58,626 nt of DNA from Erythrobacter sp. (GTDB taxonomy: Bacteria > Pseudomonadota > Alphaproteobacteria > Sphingomonadales > Sphingomonadaceae), in the NCBI GenBank assembly GCA_002695185.1, contig NZOF01000204.1, forward strand, positions 1 through 58,626. The letters run 5' to 3'. The notes under the pieces were generated by a model. It had not been told where the DNA came from and searched no databases. It saw only the letters and a list, made by a program, of their open reading frames with translations. Positions 7,529-17,450 of this stretch are shown here, one piece after another; position 1 is the first letter of the stretch, and every line of letters begins with the position of its first letter. The position numbers and the translations under genes are program-made.

Positions 7529-8353
7529 TCATCCGTGGGTCGCAGCGCCCCAGCCACCCCAGACGTAGACTACGGCGAAGAGGAAGAGCCACACGACGTC
7601 GACAAAATGCCAGTACCATGCAGCCGCTTCAAAACCGAAGTGCTGACGCGGGGTAAAGTGGCCCTTGTAGGTGCGCACCAAGCAGACGATCAGGAAGATC
7701 GTACCCACCAGAACGTGGAAGCCGTGGAAGCCGGTCGCCATGTAGAAGGCCGAGCTGTAGGTGTTGCCACCGAAGGCGAAGGGCGCGTGAGCATATTCGT
7801 AAGCCTGGATGCAGGTGAAGACCGCGCCCAGAATGATGGTGAGCCACAGGCCCTTCTTGAGCCCCTCACGATCACCGTGAATCAGCGAATGGTGAGCCCA
7901 GGTAACGGTGGTGCCCGAGCACAGCAGGATCAGCGTGTTGAGCAGCGGAAGGCCAAACGGGTTGATCACTGCTTCGATGGCAGCAGGCGGGAATTCGCCG
8001 CCGATCACATCCGAAAGTTCGGAGGGGAAGAGCGAGAAGTCGAACCAGCTCCAGAACCAGCCAACGAAGAACATCACTTCCGAAGCGATGAAAAGGATCA
8101 TGCCGTAACGCATGTGCAGTTGCACGATCGGCGTGTGGTCGCCGCGCTGGGCTTCCTTAACGATGTTCGAAAACCAGCTGAAGAACGTGGCGATGAGGCC
8201 CGCGATTCCGAGACCGAGCACGAGGTGCGCCGAAGGCATTTCGTGCATGTAAAGCACCATGCCGCTGGTGAAGATCAGCGCCGAGAAAGAACCGATGAAC
8301 GGCCAGATATCGGGTTCGAGAATGTGATATTCGTGATTTACGTTACCAGCCAT
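7529..8353 (-). CDS. coxC: Cytochrome c oxidase subunit III
   Basis: The 274-residue integral membrane protein begins HEYHILEPDIWP and has seven hydrophobic segments. Typical subunit III blocks are present: MRYGMILFIASEVMFFVGWFWS, TTVTWAHHSL, FYMATGFHGFHVLVGTIFL and the C-terminal WYWHFVDVVWLFLF. In the aa3 oxidase it stabilises the catalytic core and the proton-uptake path. It follows ctaG with a 78-base gap containing a hairpin, and is followed by SURF1. Confidence 0.98.
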   Translation of the reverse strand: MAGNVNHEYHILEPDIWPFIGSFSALIFTSGMVLYMHEMPSAHLVLGLGIAGLIATFFSWFSNIVKEAQRGDHTPIVQLHMRYGMILFIASEVMFFVGWFWSWFDFSLFPSELSDVIGGEFPPAAIEAVINPFGLPLLNTLILLCSGTTVTWAHHSLIHGDREGLKKGLWLTIILGAVFTCIQAYEYAHAPFAFGGNTYSSAFYMATGFHGFHVLVGTIFLIVCLVRTYKGHFTPRQHFGFEAAAWYWHFVDVVWLFLFAVVYVWGGWGAATHG

Positions 8354-8417
8354 TGTACCTGTGTCCTGGGTTTCGCTTAGCGCAAGGCCCTTAATGCGCG
8401 TTTGCCTGCGGGTCTAG

Positions 8418-8431
8418 GGGGCAGAAGCCCC
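8418..8431 (-). terminator. Short GC hairpin between ctaG and coxC
   Basis: GGGGC (8418-8422) and GCCCC (8427-8431) enclose a four-base loop immediately after the ctaG stop codon. No T-run follows on the minus strand. It is more likely a processing or stability element inside the oxidase transcript than a true terminator. Confidence 0.35.
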
Positions 8432-8995
8432 TTAATCCTTCGCTTCGTGGAAAGTGTAGGAAAGGGTGATCTGCTCAACCCCATCCATGTTGGGATCATC
8501 GAGCGCTTTGGGATCGATGAAATAAAGCACGGGCATCCGAACCTCCTGCCCGGGCTGCAGCGTCTGCTCGGTAAAGCAGAAACACTGGATCTTGTTGAAA
8601 TATGCCCCCGCCTGCTCCGGCTCGACATTGAAGGTGGCCGTGCCAGTGATCGGCCGGTCAGAATTATTCTTGGCAAGATAGATCGCCATATCGCGCTGGC
8701 CGATGGTGACAGTATCGGTCACCTGTTCCGGGTGGAAGCTCCAGCCAAGGCCGGGTGCGACATTGCCGTCGAAACGCACCGAAATTTCCTGCCCGCCAGC
8801 GGAATTTGCAAAGCGCTCGGCCATCGCTGCATCGCTTTCCGTCGCTCGCTGGGTGGTACCGGCGAAACCGGTAACCTGACAGAATAATTGGTAAAGCGGG
8901 ACAGCGGCGTAACCCAGACCCAGCATCGCAGCGGCGCCGATCAGCGCGAGCAGCGCAGTTCGGTTCTTCCGGGATTCCAGGGTCGCGGTCGTCAT
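8432..8995 (-). CDS. ctaG: Cytochrome c oxidase assembly protein CtaG/Cox11
   Basis: Cox11 delivers copper to the CuB site of subunit I. The 187-residue protein has one N-terminal membrane anchor (about 12-33, ending YAAVPLYQLFCQVTGF, a family hallmark with a conserved Cys) and a periplasmic beta-sandwich carrying the copper-binding CFCF motif (KIQCFCFTEQ). The late YFIDP motif and the C-terminal LSYTF are also standard. It lies in the order ctaB, small protein, ctaG, coxC. Confidence 0.97.
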   Translation of the reverse strand: MTTATLESRKNRTALLALIGAAAMLGLGYAAVPLYQLFCQVTGFAGTTQRATESDAAMAERFANSAGGQEISVRFDGNVAPGLGWSFHPEQVTDTVTIGQRDMAIYLAKNNSDRPITGTATFNVEPEQAGAYFNKIQCFCFTEQTLQPGQEVRMPVLYFIDPKALDDPNMDGVEQITLSYTFHEAKD

Positions 8996-9002
8996 TTGGG
9001 CC

Positions 9003-9122
9003 TCACATTCTTACGATGGTGATAGCATAGAACAGCACCGCCATGAACAGCAGGATTCCGCCAAGAACGAGATTGCGGCTTTTCTGGCGGCGGCGGTATT
9101 CCTTTTCTTCTTCGGGGGTCAT
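9003..9122 (-). CDS. 39-residue single-span protein of the cox operon
   Basis: This gene lies between ctaB and ctaG. The ATG at 9122 overlaps the ctaB stop (ATGA) and the stop at 9003 is 8 bases before ctaG. The product has a charged N-terminus ([17 protein letters not shown]) and one membrane helix ([17 protein letters not shown]). Many proteobacteria carry a comparable tiny protein between ctaB/coxA and ctaG, often annotated as hypothetical or as a small oxidase assembly protein. Its tight coupling and helix support a real gene with a role near oxidase assembly. Confidence 0.82.
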   Translation of the reverse strand: MTPEEEKEYRRRQKSRNLVLGGILLFMAVLFYAITIVRM

Positions 9123-10039
9123 CCGAAAACTCCGTAATGTGCAGCTAGGCGGTCAACCACGAGCGCCCCGAATAAAGCGAAGAGATAGAATACGCTGAAC
9201 GCAAACAGCCGCTTTTCCTGCGTCATGCGATCCCCTTCCTCCGAGGTGCGAAACGCGACCGGCACGCTCATCAGCAGGAATATCAGCGAAAGTGCGATCG
9301 CCGTCACTCCATAAATAGCACCGGTTCCGCCGATGAGCCATGGGGCCGCGGCGATAGGCACCAGGAGCACGCAATAGGCGATGATCTGGCGGCGAGTCGA
9401 TTTCTCGCCCTTCACTACGGGCATCATCGGAATGCCCACCTTTGCATAATCGCTCTGCACGAAGAGCGCGAGTGCCCAGAAGTGCGGCGGGGTCCAGAAG
9501 AAAATGATGGCAAAGAGCAGAACCGGCATCAACGTGATGTCACCCGTCACGGCGATCCAGCCGATCATGGGCGGAAATGCGCCCGCACCGCCACCGATCA
9601 CGATGTTTTGCGGCGTCCGCGGCTTTAGCCAGATCGTATAAACCACGGCATAGTAAACGACGCTCAGCGCCAGAATTCCGGCGGCGAGCCAGTTCACTCC
9701 AAGCCCCATGATCATTACCGAGGCAGCGGATAGCAGAATGCCGAAATCCCGCGCGTCAGTACGGTTCATACGGCCGGATGGAAGCGGTCGCTTCGAGGTA
9801 CGTTTCATGCCCGCGTCGATATCGGCTTCCCACCACTGGTTCAGCGCCGCCGCCCCGCCCGCCCCGATGGCGATGCAAAAGATGGCAGTAAATCCGATGA
9901 CAGGATGGATCGAGCCCGGTGCAGCCAGCAGCCCGCAAAGGCCGGTGAAGATCACCAGAGTCATCACACGCGGCTTGGTCAGCGCGAAGAAATCGCGCCA
10001 GTCCGCTGGGAGCTGGGAAGGTGAGACGGCGTCGGTCAT
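9119..10039 (-). CDS. ctaB: Protoheme IX farnesyltransferase (heme O synthase)
   Basis: CtaB/CyoE attaches farnesyl to heme B to give heme O, the precursor of heme A. The 306-residue protein has nine or so membrane segments and the UbiA-family active-site motif N-Q-W-W-E-A-D-I-D followed by [10 protein letters not shown], plus the second loop [24 protein letters not shown]. Its 3' end overlaps the 39-residue gene. It is separated from coxA by two genes that are not part of the usual oxidase set. Confidence 0.97.
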   Translation of the reverse strand: MTDAVSPSQLPADWRDFFALTKPRVMTLVIFTGLCGLLAAPGSIHPVIGFTAIFCIAIGAGGAAALNQWWEADIDAGMKRTSKRPLPSGRMNRTDARDFGILLSAASVMIMGLGVNWLAAGILALSVVYYAVVYTIWLKPRTPQNIVIGGGAGAFPPMIGWIAVTGDITLMPVLLFAIIFFWTPPHFWALALFVQSDYAKVGIPMMPVVKGEKSTRRQIIAYCVLLVPIAAAPWLIGGTGAIYGVTAIALSLIFLLMSVPVAFRTSEEGDRMTQEKRLFAFSVFYLFALFGALVVDRLAAHYGVFG

Positions 10040-10068
10040 GGGAATCTCGTGAAGCCGCCTATAGGCTG

Positions 10069-10953
10069 TTACGATGCGCTGTCCAATCCGTCTCGTGACA
10101 TTCGCAAGATCACCATGCTTGCCGTCGCAGGATCAGGGCATCGGCTGGAAAAGCTGAAATCGCCACCAGGCAGGAATGCGAGCCCGATCGTATAGCTGCC
10201 GCAGCCTATCGCCAAGGGGACAGGCTTACTCCAAGCGCCATCGATCAGGTCCGACCGCCAGACGCCGAAATCCTCACTATCTGGGCCATAAAGGCCGCGA
10301 CTGAAAACCAGTGTTCTGCCATCTGCGGACAGAGCCGGGTCAAATTCGCTGAGCGGTCCGTTGATAGCACACTCGAGTGCACGTGGACCATCCTCGCTTT
10401 TGGGATCGCCATGGAAAAGGTCATGCCTTCCAGCTCCTCCCCAGCCGTCGGAAGCGAAAAGCAGTGTGCCGTCGGCTAGCGGCCAGGGAGCCCATTCATG
10501 CCCTGCGCTATTAATCGATGCACCAAGGTTGCGAGGATCTGAAAATTCAAAGGCATTTGTCCGATCGGACACATAGATATCTGTGCCTCCCAAACCGCCG
10601 GGACGGTCCGAATGGAAGTAAAGCTTACCGCCGTCAGGCGAAAATGCCGGATCGAAATCTTCTCCCGGTCCATTGATCGCCAAAGGCGCAGACCTCGACC
10701 ATGTCCCGTCTGCCATGCGATGTCGTTCCCACAGATCGAGTTCACCGCGTCCGCTACGGCCCACTGATCCCCAAACCTGTTGGCGGCCATCCGGAGTTTC
10801 CGCCAACTTGATTTCGTCGGCTTCCCTAGTGCTGATCAGGCCCGGCGCAACGATCTGGGCGACCTCGGAATCATTGTCCACGGTCGGTTGGCTGGTTGCG
10901 CAGGAGGCGAGCAGCGGTGCAATCGCCGGGATGTAGAAACGGAAACAGCGCAA
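10069..10953 (-). CDS. PD40/TolB-like beta-propeller lipoprotein
   Basis: The 294-residue protein carries a lipoprotein signal ending LASC (Cys18) and at least four PD40 (WD40-like) repeats, seen as [18 protein letters not shown], the [16 protein letters not shown] block and [17 protein letters not shown]. Such propellers resemble the C-terminal half of TolB and are often found in OmpA-PD40 proteins; there is no OmpA domain here. It starts 4 bases after the epoxide-hydrolase-like gene, so the two are probably cotranscribed. Function is unknown. It looks like an insertion in the oxidase cluster. Confidence 0.85.
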   Translation of the reverse strand: MRCFRFYIPAIAPLLASCATSQPTVDNDSEVAQIVAPGLISTREADEIKLAETPDGRQQVWGSVGRSGRGELDLWERHRMADGTWSRSAPLAINGPGEDFDPAFSPDGGKLYFHSDRPGGLGGTDIYVSDRTNAFEFSDPRNLGASINSAGHEWAPWPLADGTLLFASDGWGGAGRHDLFHGDPKSEDGPRALECAINGPLSEFDPALSADGRTLVFSRGLYGPDSEDFGVWRSDLIDGAWSKPVPLAIGCGSYTIGLAFLPGGDFSFSSRCPDPATASMVILRMSRDGLDSAS

Positions 10954-10957
10954 GACT

Positions 10958-11929
10958 TCAGACCCTTTTGAGCCACTCGAGTAGAAGTCGATTGACCTCT
11001 TCGGGACTTTCCTGCTGCGTCCAATGCCCCACTCCGTCCAGAATATGGCCTTCGACTTGCGGCGCGTTCTTGCGCATCAAGGCAACTGGATCGCTGACGG
11101 CGCCGAACAGGAACGTGGCCGGATCCCGTGTACCGCCGATAAACAACGCCGGCTGCTCGATCCGCTTACCTTTCCATCCCTGCAGCCATTCGTAATCTTT
11201 CGGGTGGTTTCGATAGCGATTGAGCGGCCCCCGAAAACCAGAATCGCGGAACTCGTTTTCGTAATAGTCCAAGTCCGCTTTACTGAGCCATGGCATGGGC
11301 TCGGGATCGGGCAGGCCCTCAAGGAAAGTTGCCCCGTACGGCTTGGCGAAATATTCGCCAGGAGGAACATCGCCGCTGATGGAATACATCATCCGCTCAA
11401 CCCAGTCGCGGGGATCCTTTTCGGCCTCGGCTTCCGCGACACCCGGTTCCTGAAAATATTCTTGGTAGAAGAACTTGCCCTGCGAGGTGAAGTGCTCGCG
11501 GAAAACTTCGGTGAAGGGGCGGCTCGGAACACCAGCAAACGGCACCGCCATACCGGCAACGGCGCGGAAATGTTCGGGATGGGTGAGCGCCGTATTCCAA
11601 ACGATCGGCGCTCCCCAGTCATGGCCGACGAGGATCGCCGGTTTATCTGGCTGTAGGGCCATCGTTAGGCCAACCAGATCGCCGACGATTTTCTCTAGCG
11701 CATAGGCCTCGATTGCATCCGGCTTGTCCGAACCGCCATATCCGCGGACGTCGATGGCACAGGCGGTGAAGCCAGCCTCGGCCAGAGGCGCGAGCTGGTG
11801 ACGCCAGCTGTACCAGCTCTCGGGAAATCCATGAACGAGAATGACGAGATCTCCGGCGTACCCGGAAGGCTCTTCGATTGCACAGCGCAGCGTCACTTCG
11901 CCGACATCGATCATTCGCATTTCGGGCAT
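10958..11929 (-). CDS. Alpha/beta hydrolase, epoxide-hydrolase-like
   Basis: The ATG at 11929 has GAGGAG 5 bases upstream. The 323-residue protein has the HGFPESWYSW oxyanion motif, the nucleophile elbow VGHDWGA with Asp rather than Ser, a cap with RYRN (candidate ring-opening tyrosine), a late GGTRDP acid segment and the catalytic histidine in GVGHWTQQE. The Asp nucleophile points to epoxide hydrolase (EphA type) or haloalkane dehalogenase; the HGFPESWYSWRHQ form favours epoxide hydrolase. It lies between coxA and the PD40 lipoprotein gene. Confidence 0.88.
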   Translation of the reverse strand: MPEMRMIDVGEVTLRCAIEEPSGYAGDLVILVHGFPESWYSWRHQLAPLAEAGFTACAIDVRGYGGSDKPDAIEAYALEKIVGDLVGLTMALQPDKPAILVGHDWGAPIVWNTALTHPEHFRAVAGMAVPFAGVPSRPFTEVFREHFTSQGKFFYQEYFQEPGVAEAEAEKDPRDWVERMMYSISGDVPPGEYFAKPYGATFLEGLPDPEPMPWLSKADLDYYENEFRDSGFRGPLNRYRNHPKDYEWLQGWKGKRIEQPALFIGGTRDPATFLFGAVSDPVALMRKNAPQVEGHILDGVGHWTQQESPEEVNRLLLEWLKRV

Positions 11930-11953
11930 GGTGGCTCCTCTATCCGCCAATAG

Positions 11954-11983
11954 AAAACGGCCAGCCCCTAATGGGACCGGCCG
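11954..11983 (-). terminator. Terminator after coxBA
   Basis: On the minus strand GGCC-G-GTCCC, a four-base loop (ATTA) and GGGGC-T-GGCC form a stem between 11959 and 11982, followed by GTTTTCT. It lies 28 bases beyond the coxA stop and before the hydrolase gene, so coxBA may form its own transcript apart from the hydrolase, ctaB and later genes. Confidence 0.6.
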
Positions 11984-12010
11984 CTCTGTCTTGTCCAGTC
12001 TCGGGAGCGA

Positions 12011-13729
12011 TCAGCCGTGTGCAGGCTTCGGGTCTCCGATGTGGTTATGATAATCGTGATGCTCTTCGATCACCGGCAGTTCGCTGAACTGATGGAACGG
12101 CGGCGGGCTGGAGAGTGTCCATTCCAGCGTCGTTGCGCCTTCACCCCAATAGTTCGGAGCCGCTTTCTTGCCTGCTACGAAGGCATAGATGATGTTGGCG
12201 AAGAAGAGGAGCATCGAAGCGGCCATGATCTCATATCCGATCGAGCTGATCTCGTTCCAATAGGCATAAGCCTCGGCATAGTCGGGATAGCGACGGGGCA
12301 TGCCCTGCCATCCGAGGAAGTGCTGCGGGAAGAAAATCACGTTCACGCCGACGAAGAAGCCCCAGAAATGCAGGTGAGCCAGCAGTTCAGAGTGCATCCG
12401 CCCGCTCATCTTGGGGAACCAGTAGTAGAACCCGGCGAAGAGCGAGAACACGGCGCCCATCGAAAGCACGTAGTGGAAGTGGGCAACCACGAAGTATGTA
12501 TCGTGTACGACATCGTCCACGCCGCCATTAGCGAGATAGACGCCGGTCACACCGCCCACGGTGAAGAGGAAGATGAAGCCAAGCGCCCAGACCATGGGAG
12601 ACTTGAACTCGATCGAGCCGCCCCACATCGTGGCAATCCAGCTGAAGATCTTCACGCCCGTCGGAACCGCGATGACCATCGTAGCCGCGGTGAAGTACAT
12701 CTTCGTATTCACGTCGAGACCCACGGTGTACATGTGGTGCGCCCAGACGATGAAGCCGACCACGCCGATCGCGACCATAGCGTAAGCCATGCCGAGGTAG
12801 CCGAAGACCGGCTTGCGGCTAAAGGTCGCGACGATCTGGCTGATCATGCCGAAACCGGGCAGGATCATGATGTACACTTCGGGGTGACCAAAGAACCAGA
12901 ACAGATGCTGGTAAAGGATCGGATCGCCGCCACCGGCCGGGTCGAAGAACGTAGTCCCGAAGTTACGATCGGTGATCAGCATGGTGATTGCAGCAGCCAA
13001 CACCGGCAGGGCCAGCAGCAGCAGGAAGGCAGTAACCAGCACCGACCATACGAACAGCGGCATCTTGTGCAGAGTCATGCCCGGCGCACGCATGTTGAAG
13101 ATGGTGGTGATGAAGTTGGTTGCGCCCAGGATCGAACCGGCACCGGCAAGGTGCAGTGCGAAAATCGCGAAGTCGACTGCCGGGCCCGAGGATCCGGAGG
13201 TCGAGAGCGGAGCGTAGACGGTCCAACCCGTACCTGCGCCCGGTCCAGTGCCGCCCGGCACGAAGAGCGAGAACATCAGCGAGAAGAAGCCCGCGACGGT
13301 CAGCCAGAAAGAAATATTGTTCATGCGCGGGAACGCCATATCAGGCGCACCGATCATGAGCGGCACGAACCAGTTGCCGAAGCCACCGATCATTGCCGGC
13401 ATGACCATGAAGAAGACCATGATCAGGCCGTGGGCCGTGATGAACACGTTCCACATATGCAGCGAGGTATCGAAATCGGCGTTTCCGCCCATAAACTCGG
13501 CCCAGAACTGGAGATACTGGATGCCCGGTTCGTGCAATTCTGCGCGCATGATGCCCGAGATCGCACCACCGACGATACCCGCGATGATCGCGAAGATCAG
13601 GTAGAGCGTACCGATGTCCTTGTGGTTGGTGGACATGAACCAACGCGCGAAAAAGCCGGGCTTGTGGTCGGCATGATCGTCGTGCGCGTGGTCGGCGTGG
13701 GCCTGGAAGTTATCGGCGGTGGTAGCCAT
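12011..13729 (-). CDS. coxA: Cytochrome c oxidase subunit I
   Basis: The 572-residue protein is the catalytic subunit of an aa3-type oxidase, with twelve membrane helices. Visible are the [21 protein letters not shown] block (low-spin heme ligand region), [17 protein letters not shown] with the His-Tyr cross-link pair, [11 protein letters not shown] with the two CuB histidines, and [14 protein letters not shown] with the heme a and a3 ligands. The K-channel and D-channel segments (NxxxxxxxxxxxN in the MGG...NWFVP region) appear intact, so a type A1 oxidase is likely. It follows coxB by 41 bases. Confidence 0.99.
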   Translation of the reverse strand: MATTADNFQAHADHAHDDHADHKPGFFARWFMSTNHKDIGTLYLIFAIIAGIVGGAISGIMRAELHEPGIQYLQFWAEFMGGNADFDTSLHMWNVFITAHGLIMVFFMVMPAMIGGFGNWFVPLMIGAPDMAFPRMNNISFWLTVAGFFSLMFSLFVPGGTGPGAGTGWTVYAPLSTSGSSGPAVDFAIFALHLAGAGSILGATNFITTIFNMRAPGMTLHKMPLFVWSVLVTAFLLLLALPVLAAAITMLITDRNFGTTFFDPAGGGDPILYQHLFWFFGHPEVYIMILPGFGMISQIVATFSRKPVFGYLGMAYAMVAIGVVGFIVWAHHMYTVGLDVNTKMYFTAATMVIAVPTGVKIFSWIATMWGGSIEFKSPMVWALGFIFLFTVGGVTGVYLANGGVDDVVHDTYFVVAHFHYVLSMGAVFSLFAGFYYWFPKMSGRMHSELLAHLHFWGFFVGVNVIFFPQHFLGWQGMPRRYPDYAEAYAYWNEISSIGYEIMAASMLLFFANIIYAFVAGKKAAPNYWGEGATTLEWTLSSPPPFHQFSELPVIEEHHDYHNHIGDPKPAHG

Positions 13730-13770
13730 CGGTCGGTCTCTCGGCTTCGGATATTAGAAAAAGCTTACTA

Positions 13771-14856
13771 TTAGGCTTCGGTCGGTGCAACCGGTGCTGC
13801 ACCTGCCCCGGGCGCACCGGGCTCACTGCTTTCCGGCTCTTGCAACGGAGCGGCTGAAGGATTGGCTTCTACACCTTCTTCTTCCGCCCCTGCAATCGTG
13901 CCGCCCTGCGCCAGGACCCAGGCATTATACTGGTCCATCGGGAGTGCTTCCACCGCGATGGGCATGTAGCCATGGCGTGCGCCACACAGTTCGGAACACT
14001 GGCCATAATATACACCCGGCTCATCGACCTGGAAGATCTTTTCATTCAAGCGGCCGGGCACTGCGTCCATCTTGAACCAGAGACTCGGCACGGCGAACGA
14101 ATGGATCACATCGGCGCCGGTTACCTGCAGCCGGATAGGCACGCCTGCGGGAACGACCATGCGGTTGTCGACTGCCAGCTGGTGCGGCTCGCCCCGTGCG
14201 TCCGCCTCATCGGCGTCGAGCATGTTCGAGACGATTTCGAAATCGCCGTTGTCGGGATAGGCATAACCCCAATACCACTGATAACCGATCGCCTTGATGG
14301 TGATCGCATCCTTGGGCGGTGTTTCGTACTGCTTGGCAATCAGCGTGATCGAAGGGATCGCGATGCCGAGCAGGATGAGCGCAGGAACCACCGTCCACAC
14401 AACTTCTACCAGCGTGTTGTGGCTCGTCTTCGAAGGCACCGGATTCGCTTTGCGGCGGAAACGAATGACGACGTAGAGCATGAGTGCAAGAACGAAGGCG
14501 CAGATGAGCACCATGACCCAGATCAGGCCCGAGTGAAGTGCGTAAGCGAACTCACCGGTCTCGGAATATTGGGTCTGAATATTGATGCCCTTATCAACCG
14601 GCATGCCCTTGCCTGCCGTGGGCTTCATCGGAGTATAGGCACCGCTTCCGGCAGCTACCATATCGGAATCGGCCACATCCGCGGCTTCGGCAGGATCGAC
14701 TGCCTCAAGCGCTGCAGACGGTGTTTCATTCGGAACCGGGCCAACGAGGTCGCCTTGCTCCAGAGTCGTCTGTGCCAGCGCAACTTGTGCACCAAGCAGC
14801 AGTGAAACGGCCATCGCCAGGCTGGCTACGATCCGGTGAAATCCGAGAGTTTTCAT
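13771..14856 (-). CDS. coxB: Cytochrome c oxidase subunit II
   Basis: The 361-residue protein has a cleavable signal peptide (about 1-27, ending ALAQ), a long linker, two membrane helices (about 110-135 and 152-172), then the cupredoxin domain. The CuA ligands are in GQCSELCGARHGYMPI, and the electron-entry tryptophan lies in GYQWYWGYAYP. There is no fused cytochrome c domain. The C-terminal 40 residues are a Pro/Ala/Glu-rich tail not found in short subunits II. I start at ATG 14856; the frame to 14922 lacks a better site. It is first in the cox run and divergent from pyrE. Confidence 0.98.
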   Translation of the reverse strand: MKTLGFHRIVASLAMAVSLLLGAQVALAQTTLEQGDLVGPVPNETPSAALEAVDPAEAADVADSDMVAAGSGAYTPMKPTAGKGMPVDKGINIQTQYSETGEFAYALHSGLIWVMVLICAFVLALMLYVVIRFRRKANPVPSKTSHNTLVEVVWTVVPALILLGIAIPSITLIAKQYETPPKDAITIKAIGYQWYWGYAYPDNGDFEIVSNMLDADEADARGEPHQLAVDNRMVVPAGVPIRLQVTGADVIHSFAVPSLWFKMDAVPGRLNEKIFQVDEPGVYYGQCSELCGARHGYMPIAVEALPMDQYNAWVLAQGGTIAGAEEEGVEANPSAAPLQEPESSEPGAPGAGAAPVAPTEA

Positions 14857-15069
14857 TACGTTGGAACTCTTTCGTGTCGTGTCGTCTGTCGGTATGCGAC
14901 GCTTTGCGAACTCCGCATGCACGCGGGAATCCGCCCCTCAAGCGAGGCCCTGTTGCGATGCGCCCTATAGGCAGGGTTTGTGCCAGCCTCAAGCCGCGGC
15001 AGGATAAAAATATACATCCACCTTTGCCTCTTGCGCAAATCGTCATGAAGCGCTTTGGGTTCGGGCACT

Positions 15070-15651
15070 ATGACAGAAGACGAAATCCTTTCCGAATTCC
15101 GCGCCAGCGACGCCCTCCTGCAAGGGCACTTCCTGCTCTCGAGCGGCCGGCACAGCGGCCATTATCTCCAGTGCGCGCGGGTCCTGATGAACGCCGAGCG
15201 CGCCGGTCGCCTAGCTTTTGCGCTGGGCCAGAAGATACCGCGAGATATCCGCAACCAGATCGATGTAGTCATCAGCCCGGCTATGGGCGGCATTATCATT
15301 GGTCAGGAAATGGGTCGTGCGCTTGGCAAAGACGCGATGTTCCTTGAGCGACCCGACGGCACTTTCCACTTGAGACGCGGATTCCGTCTGGAACCGGGCG
15401 CGAAGGTCCTGATGGTAGAGGATGTCGTCACAACCGGCCTGTCCAGCAAAGAAGCTATCGAGGCGGTTAAGCGGGAAGGCGGCGAAGTCATTGCCGAAGT
15501 GGCGCTGGTAGACCGCAGCAACGGATCGGCCGATCCTGGCGTCCCGTTCTTCCCTCTCATTCACATTAACTTCCCCACGTTCGCCGAAGACGAGGTACCC
15601 GAGGAACTGGCTGCTATCGAGATTACCAAGCCCGGAAGCCGCAAGGCTTGA
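15070..15651 (+). CDS. pyrE: Orotate phosphoribosyltransferase
   Basis: PyrE converts orotate and PRPP to OMP in pyrimidine synthesis. The 193-residue protein has HFLLSSGRHS near the start, SPAMGGIIIGQEMGR, and the PRPP-binding motif VLMVEDVVTTGLSS. The ATG at 15070 gives MTEDEIL; a TTG at 15055 is possible but less likely. The stop overlaps the TTG start of the next gene. It heads a run of overlapping genes to about 21.7 kb. Confidence 0.96.
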   Translation: MTEDEILSEFRASDALLQGHFLLSSGRHSGHYLQCARVLMNAERAGRLAFALGQKIPRDIRNQIDVVISPAMGGIIIGQEMGRALGKDAMFLERPDGTFHLRRGFRLEPGAKVLMVEDVVTTGLSSKEAIEAVKREGGEVIAEVALVDRSNGSADPGVPFFPLIHINFPTFAEDEVPEELAAIEITKPGSRKA

Positions 15652-16700
15652 TCTCACGCGCCTTCCCCTTGGCTGCCGCGCTTTTTCTACTCGGCGCTTG
15701 CGCGTCGGCGCCGGGGGGCGGCCAGGTCCCACGGGCGGATGCCAAAATCGCCGAAATTTCCGAACAGGCGGACGCGGGTGGGTTTCGCGGAGAAATTGCC
15801 TTCTCCTTGGGAAAAGACGCGATCTACCATGCTTCCAGCGATGGTATTGAGGCGGAACAGGCTTGGCCTTGGGCGTCCGTGACAAAGCAGATTGTCGCGA
15901 CGCTGGTGGTCCAGCAGGCAGATCGAGGAACCTTTGCGCTTGACGACCCGGTCGCAAGTTACCTTCCCAGGCTCGCCGGCAGCGAGATAACCTGGCGCGA
16001 ACTACTGCAACATCGCTCTCCCCTGCCAAATCCCGACGAGACTGCATCGACCGCTGGCTGGCCTGCATTCTATACCGATGATCAGCCACCGACCTTCGAC
16101 TGGTGCGCTCGCGATCTGGGAAATCGCCCCGAGAGCGGATATCGATACAACAATTGCGATTATATTGTGCTCGGCGAGGCGCTTGAAAAAGCGACGGGGG
16201 CAACCCTAAACGATCTCTTCGCAGAGAGAATTGCCGGGCCAGCCCAAATTGTTGATACTGGGTTCATGGCCGAGGGCGAACAGCGCGAGTTTGCGGTACC
16301 AGAGCCACTCTATCGTATCATCGTTCCCCGCTTCGGCGCGGCAGGGGGAATGGTAGGGCCATTGTCGGACATGATCCGGTTCGACCGGGCGTTACTCGAA
16401 GAACGGCTCCTACCAGAAGACGCTTTGCAAACCATGTGGACCGGCGATCCGGCGCTTGGATACATGGCTTTAGGGCAATGGGCATTCGACGCCACCCTGG
16501 AAGGATGCATCGGAGACGTCCGTATTATCGAGCGCCGCGGTGCGATCGGAAAGTATCAGTTGCGCAATATCATTCTGCCGGATCGCGGCATCATCTTGGC
16601 CATGGCCACCGATCAGGGTGAAGGCACCTTTTCCTTCGGAGAAGTCTGGTCGGGGAGTGGCTTCACTTTCGACATATTGAGCACCGCAGCATGTCAATGA
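15648..16700 (+). CDS. Serine hydrolase of the beta-lactamase/DD-peptidase (class C) family, lipoprotein
   Basis: Translation starts at a TTG overlapping the pyrE stop as TTGA. The 350-residue protein has a lipoprotein signal ending LLGAC (Cys18). Ser77-Val-Thr-Lys80 is the SxxK nucleophile motif, and YNN in GYRYNNCDY is the Y-x-N motif. The third, KTG-like motif is not obvious; GAIGKYQ near the C-terminus is a candidate. Such proteins are often esterases or peptidases rather than resistance enzymes. The 3' end overlaps pdxJ by 10 bases. Confidence 0.85.
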   Translation: MISRAFPLAAALFLLGACASAPGGGQVPRADAKIAEISEQADAGGFRGEIAFSLGKDAIYHASSDGIEAEQAWPWASVTKQIVATLVVQQADRGTFALDDPVASYLPRLAGSEITWRELLQHRSPLPNPDETASTAGWPAFYTDDQPPTFDWCARDLGNRPESGYRYNNCDYIVLGEALEKATGATLNDLFAERIAGPAQIVDTGFMAEGEQREFAVPEPLYRIIVPRFGAAGGMVGPLSDMIRFDRALLEERLLPEDALQTMWTGDPALGYMALGQWAFDATLEGCIGDVRIIERRGAIGKYQLRNIILPDRGIILAMATDQGEGTFSFGEVWSGSGFTFDILSTAACQ

Positions 16701-17437
16701 CCCCTCCCCTCCGCCTCGGCGTAAACATCGATCACGTCGCCACCATCCGCAATGCGCGCGGAGGCGACCATCCCGATCCGGTTCGTGCTGCACAGATCGT
16801 CGCCAGCGTAGGTGGCGACGGCATCACCGCGCATCTGCGCGAGGATCGTCGCCATATTCGCGACGCCGACCTGCGGCGGATTCAGGAGGCGACAGACTTG
16901 CCCCTTAATCTGGAGATGGCTGCGACGGAGGAAATGCTGCAGATCGCACTGCGGCATGCACCCCACGCAGCCTGCATCGTGCCTGAAAAGCGTGAAGAAA
17001 GAACGACGGAGGGCGGGCTCGACGCTGCTGGCCTTCACAACACTCTTACCCCGATAGTTGGGAAGCTGCGCGACGCAGGCATTCGCGTGTCGCTCTTCAT
17101 CGAAGCCAATGAGCGACAGCTGGATGCAGCACTAAGGCTGGGCGTCCCTGTGGTCGAATTTCACACCGGAGAATACGCTCACGCCCACCTGGATGGTGAC
17201 AGCGAGAGAATGGCCCGAGAACTCAAACGGGTGGCAGATATGGCCGCCTTGGCTGCGAAGAACGGGATTGAGCCTCATGCAGGCCACGGCCTCACGTACG
17301 AGAACGTACAGCCCATTGCCGCCATCCCCCAGCTCGCCGAACTGAACATCGGACATTATCTGGTTGGAGAGGCTGTCTTCGTCGGTCTGGAGCGTGCGGT
17401 TCGTCACATGCGCGAACTGATGGACGAGGCGCGGTAA
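16691..17437 (+). CDS. pdxJ: Pyridoxine 5'-phosphate synthase
   Basis: PdxJ condenses deoxyxylulose 5-phosphate with 1-amino-acetone 3-phosphate to make pyridoxine phosphate. The 248-residue TIM barrel shows [74 protein letters not shown] and [16 protein letters not shown], essentially every family block. The start overlaps the serine hydrolase gene by 10 bases and acpS follows after 13 bases, the common alphaproteobacterial pdxJ-acpS-lepB order. Confidence 0.98.
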   Translation: MSMTPPLRLGVNIDHVATIRNARGGDHPDPVRAAQIVASVGGDGITAHLREDRRHIRDADLRRIQEATDLPLNLEMAATEEMLQIALRHAPHAACIVPEKREERTTEGGLDAAGLHNTLTPIVGKLRDAGIRVSLFIEANERQLDAALRLGVPVVEFHTGEYAHAHLDGDSERMARELKRVADMAALAAKNGIEPHAGHGLTYENVQPIAAIPQLAELNIGHYLVGEAVFVGLERAVRHMRELMDEAR

Positions 17438-17450
17438 GGAGAGATCGCCG

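Noticed and set aside
12017..13774. 585-codon open frame on the plus strand opposite coxA
   Set aside because: It mirrors the codon structure of a certain coxA gene; the product is rich in His, Arg, Asp and Glu with no domain, typical of antisense frames in GC-rich DNA.
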